The position numbers and the translations under genes were made by a program. From positions 124,001 to 188,000 of the forward strand of contig PKTM01000015.1 in assembly GCA_002869145.1 (NCBI GenBank): a DNA stretch of 64,000 nucleotides. Reading direction: 5' to 3'. Of the stretch, positions 1-8,597 are shown piece by piece. Every line of letters starts with the position of its first letter. Position 1 is the first letter of the stretch. A model generated the notes under the pieces. It was not told the DNA's origin, ran no database searches, and saw only the letters and a program-made list of their open reading frames with translations. Origin of the DNA: Denitrovibrio sp. (GTDB taxonomy: Bacteria; Chrysiogenota; Deferribacteres; Deferribacterales; Geovibrionaceae).

Positions 1-632
1 AAGAGAAAAAAATAATTGTCACATTCTTCAACCACCAGTACAACGGTTTTGTTGTTGATGAGGTTGTAAGGATTCACAGGATAACATGGGCAGATATTAA
101 GGATTATTCCTCCATAACAGATTTCAGCCTAGTGGAAACAGTGCTTGGCGTCATTGACATTGGCGGCAATCTTATACAGTTGTTAGACTTTGAAAAGATA
201 GTTCTGGAAATGAGTCCGGAGACCGGATTGAAAGAGGTAGAGATTGACTACTCAAAATCACACATTAGAGAAAGCAAAATTGTTTATATGGCAGAAGATT
301 CCAGTGTTATAAGGAGATTTCTCCACTCGCATCTTGAAAATTCAGGCTATCAGACACACTCTTTTGAAAACGGTAAACTCCTTTTGAACAAAGTGAAAGA
401 GCAGATACCTGATTTAGTCATTACTGACCTTGAAATGCCAGTCACAGATGGAGCATTTGTTGTAAAAACTCTCAGAGATAACCCTGACACAAAAGATATG
501 CCTATCCTTGTCTTTTCTTCACTCGCTTCAGAAGAAAACGAAAGAAAGGTCATGAGTGTGGGCGCAAACAAATTCATAGGAAAACCGGATACTGATATAC
601 TCGTAAACGAAGTAGATCAGTACCTTATATAA
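1..632 (+). CDS. cheV: CheV-type chemotaxis coupling protein (CheW-receiver fusion), 5' end outside window
   Basis: The reading frame is open from position 3 with no start in the window, so the gene is cut at its 5' end. The GTG at 132 is internal. The first part (reading EKKIIVTFFNHQYNGFVVDE then VRIHRITWADIKDY) is the second half of a CheW fold, ending near IVLEMSPETGL. It is followed by a CheY-like receiver with the acidic pair AED, the phospho-acceptor in VITDLEMP and the conserved lysine in FIGKPD. CheV proteins couple chemoreceptors to CheA and adapt by receiver phosphorylation. It fits the chemoreceptor and flagellin at the other end of the window. Family assignment is confident; the missing N-terminus cannot be judged. 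Confidence 0.9.
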   Translation, partial: EKKIIVTFFNHQYNGFVVDEVVRIHRITWADIKDYSSITDFSLVETVLGVIDIGGNLIQLLDFEKIVLEMSPETGLKEVEIDYSKSHIRESKIVYMAEDSSVIRRFLHSHLENSGYQTHSFENGKLLLNKVKEQIPDLVITDLEMPVTDGAFVVKTLRDNPDTKDMPILVFSSLASEENERKVMSVGANKFIGKPDTDILVNEVDQYLI

Positions 633-642
633 AGGAGAGGAC

Positions 643-1401
643 ATGATTAGAAAATTCGCTGTTTTAGCAGTTGCTGCTATTGGACTCACTGCCTGTACTG
701 GCAACCAGGATATGGTACAGCAAAGTCTTAATAATATAAAAGACGAAATGCTTGGTATTCAGTCAACTATCGGCGATATGCAGGTGAACATGCAGGAACT
801 GGATAAAAATATCCGCATCAACACCGAAAGTATCAATAGAAATTCCGATGCGCTTTCTCAGCTTCGCGAAGAAATGACTATCACTAATACCGACATAATG
901 GAGATAAAAGACCGTGTGACTGAGCTTGAAAACTCAAAAATGGAGTTTGCAGAAGCAAAAAGACCACCAAAAGTCATGAATGAAGGCGGCGAAGAGGTCA
1001 TCATTATCGAAGACAATATCAAAGACAAGATAGGCCTTTACACATATGCTTACGAGCTCTACAGAAACGGCAAATACGCTGAGAGCGAAGCGAAGTTTAA
1101 CGAGTTCATTTCAAAATATCCTGATGTTGAAAGATCAGATAACGCTATGTACTGGCTGGGCGAAATCAAATACGCTCAGAAAGATTATGAGGGAGCCATA
1201 GTTAAATTTCAAATGCTGGTAGACAACTATCCGGAAGGCAACAAAGTGCCTGATGCACTGCTTAAAATGGGATACAGCTATGGAAACATTCAGGACAAGG
1301 ACAACGCTGTCAAAGCTCTTCAAAAAGCTGTAGGTGAGTATCCTGAGTCTGATGCTGCAAGACTTGCCACTCAGAAACTCCGTTTCTGGGGCGTAAATTA
1401 G
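643..1401 (+). CDS. ybgF: CpoB/YbgF-like Tol-Pal associated lipoprotein (coiled coil plus TPR)
   Basis: A 252-residue protein with a lipoprotein signal: hydrophobic residues 5-15, then the lipobox LTAC with Cys18. Residues about 20-100 are polar, heptad-like coiled coil (repeated IKDEM, MQELDKNI, LREEM). From about residue 126 there are tetratricopeptide repeats (YELYRNGKYAESEAKFNEF, YWLGEIKYAQKDYEGAIVKF, ALLKMGYSYGNIQDKDNAV), the layout of CpoB/YbgF, which links Tol-Pal to cell-wall synthesis at division. An AGGAGAG ribosome-binding site sits 5 bases before the ATG, 10 bp after cheV, so the pair may be co-transcribed. E. coli CpoB is soluble and periplasmic; the lipobox here predicts membrane anchoring. 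No other tol/pal genes are in the window. Confidence 0.8.
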   Translation: MIRKFAVLAVAAIGLTACTGNQDMVQQSLNNIKDEMLGIQSTIGDMQVNMQELDKNIRINTESINRNSDALSQLREEMTITNTDIMEIKDRVTELENSKMEFAEAKRPPKVMNEGGEEVIIIEDNIKDKIGLYTYAYELYRNGKYAESEAKFNEFISKYPDVERSDNAMYWLGEIKYAQKDYEGAIVKFQMLVDNYPEGNKVPDALLKMGYSYGNIQDKDNAVKALQKAVGEYPESDAARLATQKLRFWGVN

Positions 1402-1429
1402 ATTTTTAAAAGAACTATACTATAACAAT

Positions 1430-1460
1430 AAAAAGCCGGACAACAGTCCGGCTTTTTTCA
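1430..1460 (+). terminator. Rho-independent terminator after the cheV-ybgF pair
   Basis: Perfect 9-bp stem AAGCCGGAC / GTCCGGCTT with a 4-base loop, followed by a T run. It closes the transcript that ends 29 bp upstream. Confidence 0.9.
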
Positions 1461-1598
1461 TTAAAGACAGCTCGCCAAACTCCTTATATTAAAGCAGGAT
1501 GTGAATTGTACCAATATATTGTCTATTTTTTATGCAATATTTTTGTCAAAAGAAGCACTAATGTTTGATTATTTTTTAATCATGATGTATATTTATCT

Positions 1599-2993
1599 AT
1601 GAGAAAAATCAGAGTACTAGCCGTAGACGACGAAGAGAACATACTCTGGATACTGAAAGAGGGTTTGTCAGATGAGAAGATAGATGTACTGACTACCACC
1701 GACCCGTATCTGGCAGAGACTTACCTTGCAAAAGGTGTGGACATATGTCTTGTAGACATCTTCCTCGGCGATCATAACGGTATCAAGCTTACAGAAAAAT
1801 GGTCCCCTGCATTCAGTGACACCCACTTCATAATAATGACCGCACAGGACACTGGTTCGAATGTAATAGAGTCTATAAAGTCCGGCGCGAAAGACTTTTT
1901 CCCAAAACCTTTTGACCTGCTTGAACTTAAAAACAAAGTGATCTCACTCTGCGGCAATATTCAGCACACTACCATCAGCGACAGCAAAGAATATGATTTT
2001 GAGACGAAAAACAAAAAGATGCTCGAAATCTACAAACTGATCGGTAAAATATCCAAGACCAACATAAACATCCTCATCCTCGGCGAATCAGGCACCGGTA
2101 AAGAGGTTATAGCCCGGATGATACATAAACAGTCAGCCAGAAGCGAAAGAGCTTTTATCCCTATAAATATGGCAGCTATTCCTAATGAGTTGCTTGAGAG
2201 CGAACTCTTCGGACACGAAAAAGGTTCGTTCACAGGCGCCATAGTCGATAAAAAGGGTAAGTTTGAAGAAGCAAACCACGGAACCATCTTTCTGGACGAG
2301 ATATCAGAAATGGATATGGGACTTCAGTCTAAACTGCTCAGTGTCATACAGGAGAAAGAGGTTACAAAGATAGGCTCCAGCAAAACACTGAAGCTTGATA
2401 CCCGTATAATAGCAGCCTCTAACAGAAATCTGGAAGAACTTGTCTCAACAGGGAAATTCAGAGAAGACCTTTACTACAGGCTGAATGTAGTCTCAATAGA
2501 GCTACCCCCTCTTTATGAAAGAAAAGAGGACACTGCATATCTCACTAATCACTTCCTGCACAAACATAAAAGCATCAAAGACAAAGTACTTACGTGCAGC
2601 GAGGAAGCTTTGGATGTTCTCACCACATACAGGTGGCCGGGAAATATCCGTGAACTGGAAAATACAATACAGTATGCCATAGTAAATGCTGAAACTGATG
2701 TTATAAAGCTTGAGAACCTTCCACCAAAGATCTTCGATCAATGCCACGGCACAGGTAAATCAAGCACATCACACGACTTATACAAGCTGGCTCTGGACAT
2801 ACTCGAATCAGAGATTCTCTCCGAAGGCAACAACGCCTATGAAGAGTTCATGAAAATAGTAGAATACCCTATAATAAAAGCAGTACTCGATAAAACGGGT
2901 AACAATAAATCAGTTTCAGCAAAAGTTTTAGGGATAAACAGGAACACCTTCCGCAAAAAGGTAAGGGAACACGGTTTTGAACAAGATTCTTAA
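1599..2993 (+). CDS. Sigma54-dependent response regulator (NtrC family)
   Basis: 464 residues in the classic three-part layout. Receiver at 4-118 with the acidic pair VDDEE and phospho-Asp in CLVDIFLG (about residue 53). AAA+ ATPase with Walker A GESGTGKE (about 162-169), the sigma54-contacting loop as GSFTGA (about 209-214, a Ser variant of GAFTGA), Walker B TIFLDEIS and the arginine-finger region YYRLNV. Fis-type helix-turn-helix at the C-terminus (NNKSVSAKVLGINRNTFRKK). It would activate sigma54 promoters on phosphorylation. No histidine kinase is adjacent, so its signal and targets are unknown. Its last 17 bases overlap the RNase R frame, suggesting translational coupling. Confidence 0.93.
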   Translation: MRKIRVLAVDDEENILWILKEGLSDEKIDVLTTTDPYLAETYLAKGVDICLVDIFLGDHNGIKLTEKWSPAFSDTHFIIMTAQDTGSNVIESIKSGAKDFFPKPFDLLELKNKVISLCGNIQHTTISDSKEYDFETKNKKMLEIYKLIGKISKTNINILILGESGTGKEVIARMIHKQSARSERAFIPINMAAIPNELLESELFGHEKGSFTGAIVDKKGKFEEANHGTIFLDEISEMDMGLQSKLLSVIQEKEVTKIGSSKTLKLDTRIIAASNRNLEELVSTGKFREDLYYRLNVVSIELPPLYERKEDTAYLTNHFLHKHKSIKDKVLTCSEEALDVLTTYRWPGNIRELENTIQYAIVNAETDVIKLENLPPKIFDQCHGTGKSSTSHDLYKLALDILESEILSEGNNAYEEFMKIVEYPIIKAVLDKTGNNKSVSAKVLGINRNTFRKKVREHGFEQDS

Positions 2994-5025
2994 GATTTTA
3001 AATAAGAGCAAAAAGCCCATGACATTCAAGCAGATTCTTGTGCAGTCAGGGGTTGACCATAAAACACTGAAAAAAGAGCTGCGCGAACTGGTACGCCAAA
3101 ACAAGGCGGAAAAGTATCGTAACAGCACATACGTATCCAAAAAAGCTCCTGAACATCTTACAGGAAAGCTGGATCTTCACCCTGACGGCTACGGTTTTTT
3201 GTCACTGGATGCCGGCGGCAAGGATATCTTCATCCCTAAAAACAAGATGTCTGGAGCAATGCACGGCGACAAGGTCAAAATAGTACCGGAAAGCTTCAGA
3301 GGAAAACAGGAGGGGCGCATAGTCGACATTGTCGAACGCTCCGCACAAAAGATAGTCGGAAGGGTGGAAAACCTCGCCGGCATAATCCGCGTGATTCCTA
3401 TTACCAGAAAGATGAGCAACCTGATATATCTTTCATCTAAAAAAGAGAAATACACCGACGGCGAAGTAGTACTTGTTGAGCTGACACACTACCCTTCTGA
3501 ACGCTCAGCTGCCAGAGGACAGATTATAAAAGTACTGGGTAAAATGGACGATCCCCGCATAGAAGACGAAATAGTCCTGAACAGGTACGATATTGAACGT
3601 GAGTATCCGGAAAATGCAGTAAACTATGTTAAGCAAACATCAGACAAGCTTATGCAGAACCCCGGCGAAAGAACAGACTTCAGAGAACTTACCACTGTTA
3701 CCATAGATGGAGAAACAGCAAAAGATTTCGATGATGCCATATCCATAGAGCAGACCGGAAACGAATTTATCCTTTATGTACATATCGCGGATGTCAGTCA
3801 TTTTGTAGTGCCCGGAACACCTCTGGACAATGAAGCATACCGCAGGGGAACTAGTTTTTACTTCCCAGAATTTGCAGTCCCTATGTTGCCGGAGGAGCTT
3901 TCAAACAACTTATGTTCGCTCCGCCCAAACGAAGACAGGCTGACTCTCACAGCAAAAATAGTATATACAAAAGACGGTCAGCGTAAAAGTTCTAAGCTGT
4001 ACAGGTCTATTATAAACAGCGACAGAAGGCTAACATACACATCTGTGCAGGATGTAATTGAAAACAACGTGCAAGAGAGTGACAAAAAAATTCTGCGACT
4101 GATAAATGACTCTAAAGTGCTTGCTGAAAAGATAATGGTTAGGAGAAGCAGAAACGGAATGCTCGACTTCGATTTTCCTGAGGCCACTTTTGAACTGGAC
4201 GAAAATGGCGAAGTGACAGCCATAATCCCTGCACAAAGACACATATCCCATAGAATCATAGAACATTTCATGATAGAAGCAAACGAAGTTGTCTCTGAAT
4301 TTCTGGAAAAAAACACAAAAAAATCAGTTTACCGAATACATGACAAACCAGACCCTATGAAACTTCAGGATTTCGCTGGTCTCGCTGAGACATTCGGCGT
4401 TAATGTTACTGTGAAAGACATAACACCAAAAGATGTCTCAGTAATGAACAAGGCTGTTAACGAATCTGAGTATAAAGAAGTACTCGGCTCTGCTCTGGTG
4501 CGAACCATGGCAAAGGCAGAATACAGCACAAATAATATTGGTCACTTCGGACTGGCATCAAATTCATATACTCATTTCACCAGCCCCATCAGACGTTACC
4601 CTGACCTGATGGTGCACAGGCTGATCTGTAACAGGCTTTTCGCTACAGAATATCACATGGAAGCCACACTGGACGAAGGGTGTAAGCTCTCTACTGAAAA
4701 TGAGCAGAGAGCTGTTAATGCAGAGCGGGATATTCATAAGTTCAAAAAACTGATATATCTTCAGAAACATATGGATGAGCCTTTTGCCGCAGTCATAATG
4801 TCTGTAGGACCTTTCGGGCTAAACATATATATAGAAAGCCTTATGCTTAAAGGCACAGTGCAGCTTGAATCTCTGTCTGGGGATATCTTTCAATATACAA
4901 AAAAGTCGCAGATCGTTAAAGGAAAGCTTACCGGGGAGATATTCCGTGCATCTGACACCATTGAGGTAATGCCGGAAAGAATAGATATAGACAATCAGGA
5001 AGCCTATTTTTATCCTGCGAAATAA
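2977..5025 (+). CDS. rnr: Ribonuclease R (RNase II family 3'-5' exoribonuclease)
   Basis: 682 residues. N-terminal winged-helix segment (FKQILVQSGVDHKTLKKEL), cold-shock-like OB domains (LHPDGYGFLSLD with IFIPKNKM), an RNB catalytic domain with acidic metal-binding motif AKDFDDAIS near residue 250 and the FTSPIRRYPDLMVHR motif, then a C-terminal S1-like domain (FAAVIMSVGPFGLNIYIE). RNase R degrades structured RNA processively from the 3' end. The protein is shorter than E. coli RNase R (over 800 residues), mainly at the C-terminus, which lacks the basic tail. The TTG start overlaps the upstream regulator by 17 bp and has a GGTAAGGG ribosome-binding sequence; an ATG at 3019 is an alternative. 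Confidence 0.93.
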   Translation: MNKILKILNKSKKPMTFKQILVQSGVDHKTLKKELRELVRQNKAEKYRNSTYVSKKAPEHLTGKLDLHPDGYGFLSLDAGGKDIFIPKNKMSGAMHGDKVKIVPESFRGKQEGRIVDIVERSAQKIVGRVENLAGIIRVIPITRKMSNLIYLSSKKEKYTDGEVVLVELTHYPSERSAARGQIIKVLGKMDDPRIEDEIVLNRYDIEREYPENAVNYVKQTSDKLMQNPGERTDFRELTTVTIDGETAKDFDDAISIEQTGNEFILYVHIADVSHFVVPGTPLDNEAYRRGTSFYFPEFAVPMLPEELSNNLCSLRPNEDRLTLTAKIVYTKDGQRKSSKLYRSIINSDRRLTYTSVQDVIENNVQESDKKILRLINDSKVLAEKIMVRRSRNGMLDFDFPEATFELDENGEVTAIIPAQRHISHRIIEHFMIEANEVVSEFLEKNTKKSVYRIHDKPDPMKLQDFAGLAETFGVNVTVKDITPKDVSVMNKAVNESEYKEVLGSALVRTMAKAEYSTNNIGHFGLASNSYTHFTSPIRRYPDLMVHRLICNRLFATEYHMEATLDEGCKLSTENEQRAVNAERDIHKFKKLIYLQKHMDEPFAAVIMSVGPFGLNIYIESLMLKGTVQLESLSGDIFQYTKKSQIVKGKLTGEIFRASDTIEVMPERIDIDNQEAYFYPAK

Positions 5026-5088
5026 TTACTAACTTGATATGAGCGGGTATAATAAGATATACTTAGAGTATTAATTTTCTATGGACGT

Positions 5089-7518
5089 GTGATGCTCACA
5101 AAAATCTTTAATGAAAAAAATATTGGCCGCATAAGTCTAATAAATATGATAGCTATCATACTTGTTCTTACTCTGGCAATGATAGTTTTTATCATCCGGC
5201 AAAGTAACTCAGAATTTGAAAACGAGAGAGCAATTCTTGTCAAAAATTTCATTGAAGGCAAAAAGAACAACCTGAAGGGGGAAGTGAATAGACTTCAGGA
5301 CTTTACTAAATTCAACACAATCCAAACCAGAAAAAACGTAAAAGACCGTCTGAAAAACAAGGTTCATGACTCTATTGCTGTTATTAACAATTACCACATA
5401 ATACTTAATGACAACATGAGCCATCTGAATGTGGATAAAGAAATCCTAAAGTTTATAAAAGTAAATCCTTGGGACAATAAAAATGAGCATATCTACATTA
5501 TAGACAAAAAAGGCAATGTGGTTTACCACCCAGAGTATGAGCAGGGGACAAACCTTTATAACCTGAAAACACCTTTTGGAACTTATCCTGTTCGAACTGA
5601 GATAGAAACTGCATTTAACAATGGTGAAGGCTTTGTAGAAAACCTGATGCCGGTCAAGAAGGGTTCTTCAAAATTTGAACAGAAAATAGCATACGTGAAA
5701 AAACTTGGAATACACGATTGGTTTGTGGGCAGCTCTTACAATGAAAATTATCTGACAAGTATCATAAAGGAAAAAGTAAAAGAGAGAATTGATTCAGTGA
5801 CATTTGATAATGACGGACACTACTTCATTCTCAACACTGAAGGTAAAGGCATACTTATGCCAGGAAACAAGGGATTTGAGGGAGCAGACCTTACCGATGT
5901 AACAGATTCAAGCGGAGTATACTACTATAAAAACCTGCTTTCATATGCCCTTCAGGGAAATGACCTGTTTGTTTTTCACAAACAAAGATACAGCGACCTG
6001 AACAAAACAAACCAGGTAATCTCTTACTGCAAACTCTACGAACAGTGGGACTGGCTCCTGTGCGGCACAGTATCCATGAATGACCTTACACCTATTATCA
6101 ACAAAAAGAACGAAGCACTGAAGAAGAAACTCTCAGATAACAAGCAATACGCACTGGTGCTCTTCCTTATTGCAGCACTTATTGCCTCTGCTGTGTCTTA
6201 TGTGTTTTCTGTAAACACTCAGAAGATTTTCTCCAGATATAAAACCGACAAAGAAAACAGAAACAGAGAGCTGGAAGAATTAAACCTTGAGCTTACAAAT
6301 CAGCTCTATACAGACCACCTGACAGGGCTGCCAAACAGGAACAAGTTGGTAAACGACCTGAACACTGTTGACAATCCCATACTTATTTTAATGAACATCG
6401 ACTCTTTTAAGAAAATTAATGAGACCTACGGGTTTATCATCGGCGACTTTGTGCTCATTGACGTGGGTGAACGGATAACCTCTTTCGACAATAAGTACGA
6501 TATGAAGCCATATAAATTTCATGGCAACGAATACGCCCTGCTTATCGATAATGAAATGCCGGTGCCTGAGCTTAAAGCTTTTATGCATGAGCTGACAGAA
6601 TATCTTGATTTCAGTGTAAAATACGAAGAGCTGGAAATAGAGATAGATATATCCGTTACAGCAGGTGTTTCCAATGAAAAAGGTAATATCTTTGAAAAAT
6701 CCGGAATGGCACTTCGCCACGCAGATAAGAAGAAGCAGCCTTACACATTATACGATCCATCCATAGACATTTTGGACGAATACGAAAACGATATACGCTG
6801 GACAAAAGTAGTAAAACGCGCGCTGAACGAAAACACACTTATTCCTTACTTCCAGCCTATAGCAAACAGCCGCACAGGTGAAATAGAAAAATTTGAATGT
6901 CTGCTTAGACTTATAGACAATAATGAAGTGATCACACCTTTCCAGTTTCTTGAAATAATAAAGAAGACAAAACTTTATCAGCACATTACTAAGCGAATGA
7001 TAACAAAGTCTTTTGAGACATTTACTGACAACGACTACATGTTCTCTATAAATCTCTCCATAGAAGACATCATGGACGAATCTACATCAAAATTTATATT
7101 GGACATGCTTCGCTCCAGCGGTATAGCAAACAGGGTAATCTTTGAGCTTTTAGAATCAGAAGGAATCGAAAGCTTTGAAGCTGTAAATGAGTTCATCAGA
7201 AACATAAAAAAGACTGGGGCGATGGTTGCCATAGACGACTTCGGCTCTGGATATTCCAACTTCGTATATCTGTCGGAACTGCGTGTGGACATTATTAAAA
7301 TTGATGGTTCACTCATCAAAAACATAGACAAGGACACTCAGGCTCAGATAATAGTCGGAACCATAATAAAGTTCGCTAATCAGCTCAACATAAAAACAGT
7401 GGCAGAGTTTGTTCACTCAGAAAGTGTTAAGCAAAAAGTAATCGAGATTGGTATTGATTACATACAGGGCTATCATATAGGCAAACCAATCTCAGATATC
7501 AAAGACTATGTAATATAA
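5089..7518 (+). CDS. Membrane Cache-GGDEF-EAL protein, probable c-di-GMP phosphodiesterase with degenerate GGDEF
   Basis: About 808 residues. Transmembrane helices near 18-37 and 345-365 bracket a periplasmic double-Cache-like sensor (IYIIDKKGNVVYHPEY, YFILNTEGKGILMPGN). A GGDEF domain follows in which the signature is HGNEY (about 478-482), so diguanylate cyclase activity is unlikely. The EAL domain keeps likely catalytic residues: Glu in FECLLRL, Asn in INLS, Glu in FELLESEG, DDFGSGYSN, Lys in IKIDG, Glu in TVAEF and QGYHIGKP. A phosphodiesterase driven by a periplasmic ligand is the simplest reading, with the GGDEF domain possibly a GTP-binding regulator. Starts GTG 5089 and ATG 5092 are both possible; no strong ribosome-binding site is visible. 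It converges on lolA with 3 bases between stops. Confidence 0.88.
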   Translation: MMLTKIFNEKNIGRISLINMIAIILVLTLAMIVFIIRQSNSEFENERAILVKNFIEGKKNNLKGEVNRLQDFTKFNTIQTRKNVKDRLKNKVHDSIAVINNYHIILNDNMSHLNVDKEILKFIKVNPWDNKNEHIYIIDKKGNVVYHPEYEQGTNLYNLKTPFGTYPVRTEIETAFNNGEGFVENLMPVKKGSSKFEQKIAYVKKLGIHDWFVGSSYNENYLTSIIKEKVKERIDSVTFDNDGHYFILNTEGKGILMPGNKGFEGADLTDVTDSSGVYYYKNLLSYALQGNDLFVFHKQRYSDLNKTNQVISYCKLYEQWDWLLCGTVSMNDLTPIINKKNEALKKKLSDNKQYALVLFLIAALIASAVSYVFSVNTQKIFSRYKTDKENRNRELEELNLELTNQLYTDHLTGLPNRNKLVNDLNTVDNPILILMNIDSFKKINETYGFIIGDFVLIDVGERITSFDNKYDMKPYKFHGNEYALLIDNEMPVPELKAFMHELTEYLDFSVKYEELEIEIDISVTAGVSNEKGNIFEKSGMALRHADKKKQPYTLYDPSIDILDEYENDIRWTKVVKRALNENTLIPYFQPIANSRTGEIEKFECLLRLIDNNEVITPFQFLEIIKKTKLYQHITKRMITKSFETFTDNDYMFSINLSIEDIMDESTSKFILDMLRSSGIANRVIFELLESEGIESFEAVNEFIRNIKKTGAMVAIDDFGSGYSNFVYLSELRVDIIKIDGSLIKNIDKDTQAQIIVGTIIKFANQLNIKTVAEFVHSESVKQKVIEIGIDYIQGYHIGKPISDIKDYVI

Positions 7519-7521
7519 ATA

Positions 7522-8112
7522 TTAGTATTCGAAGACCTCAGTACCTTCCGGCACAGCAGGATCGAATATTTTCGGGTCTATACTTTTATCTATCTTAATA
7601 TTATTAAGCTCAATATCAGTATTGTTTCCGTTCTGGTCTTTTGTAAGAATCCCTGTGACAATACCGTTTTTAACTTCGAACACTATCTGCTCAAGCCCCA
7701 AATCATCTTTTGGACGGAGCATAAGCTTTGAACCTTCAAGCTTAACATCAAAATCGTTTCTAATGTCTGATGGATTCAGCATCAGCCTCATAAACACGTT
7801 AGTAGCCGGGTCCAGCTTTTGAATTATCATCTGCTTAGTGTCGCTGTCGTAGTACTTCATAGTTGAAGTATCAAAAAGATAAAACTGTCTGTAAGGGTCA
7901 TCGTAGTCCCAAAGAGCTTTCTCGCTGCTTATAATAAACAGTTTGCCACTATACTCGTCTTCACCAAACCCTTCTATCTCAGTTGTCTGAACAAAATCAG
8001 CAGTATAGGTTTTTATCTTTTCCAGTTGTGCCAAAACTCCGGCAGCATCTGCTGACCATGCAGCAGAAACAAACATAAACAGCATAATATATATAAGAGA
8101 AAGTTTTCTCAT
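7522..8112 (-). CDS. lolA: Outer-membrane lipoprotein carrier protein LolA
   Basis: 196 residues with an N-terminal signal peptide (MRKLSLIYIMLFMFVSAAWS, cleavage near Ala-Asp). The mature part has LolA features: LEKIKTYTADFVQTTE at the start, the YSGKLFIISSEKALWDYDDP strand pair, YYDSDTKQMIIQKL and a C-terminal IKIDKSIDPKIFDPAVPEGTEV. LolA ferries lipoproteins across the periplasm to the outer membrane, which fits the several lipobox proteins in this window. A GAGGTG ribosome-binding site lies before the ATG. It is a single-gene unit converging on the c-di-GMP gene. Confidence 0.88.
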   Translation of the reverse strand: MRKLSLIYIMLFMFVSAAWSADAAGVLAQLEKIKTYTADFVQTTEIEGFGEDEYSGKLFIISSEKALWDYDDPYRQFYLFDTSTMKYYDSDTKQMIIQKLDPATNVFMRLMLNPSDIRNDFDVKLEGSKLMLRPKDDLGLEQIVFEVKNGIVTGILTKDQNGNNTDIELNNIKIDKSIDPKIFDPAVPEGTEVFEY

Positions 8113-8597
8113 TTTTCACCTCGTTTTCAGATTTATAAATATATACTGTATAAACCTCTGTGTAAAGGGCATTGCAAATGCTCATGCATTGGTACTATCT
8201 ATTGGTCTATATCTCTCTATGTTAGATATTTATGCAAAATATGGCATTTGATACATAGCTAATTTATCTATACTATTAGTTATCCCTATGCAAATTGCAG
8301 AAATAAACAAATTTCACATATATATCCATTTATACATTTTATCTACCAATTAAAACCCCTCGGTTGAAAGGCATTCAAAGGATTTAACGTACTAGCGCCC
8401 TATATACAAAGGTTTTATGACTATTGACATAATAGATATTGCATTGTATTATTTAGCAGAATCTTAAGTTTTTACTGAATATAACTTCAGAGCAAAAAGC
8501 ATCACAGCGCTGGCAGCCTATCAGCAGATTTGTTTGGTTAGCTAAGCAAATGTTTTTTTACTTAAGCTAAATTTTTTAAAAATATCTAGGAGTTTAT
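8113..8597. other. Intergenic region between divergent lolA and pyruvate carboxylase
   Basis: 485 AT-rich bases with no supportable gene. Near the lolA side is ATATACTGTATAAAC (about 8141-8155), a partial match to the palindrome seen before the TCA genes. Near the pyc side is an imperfect inverted repeat at 8538-8570. Promoters for both genes must lie here, but no clear -35/-10 pair stands out. Confidence 0.5.
8538..8576 (+). promoter_or_regulatory. Imperfect hairpin plus T run in the pyc leader (possible attenuator)
   Basis: TTAGCTAAG and CTTAAGCTAA pair with one bulge across a 14-base T-rich loop, followed by ATTTTTT. The ribosome-binding site AGGAG begins 11 bases later. The stem is AT-rich and weak, so a terminator role is uncertain. 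The position just before a truncated seven-codon start frame makes attenuation worth considering. Confidence 0.3.
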
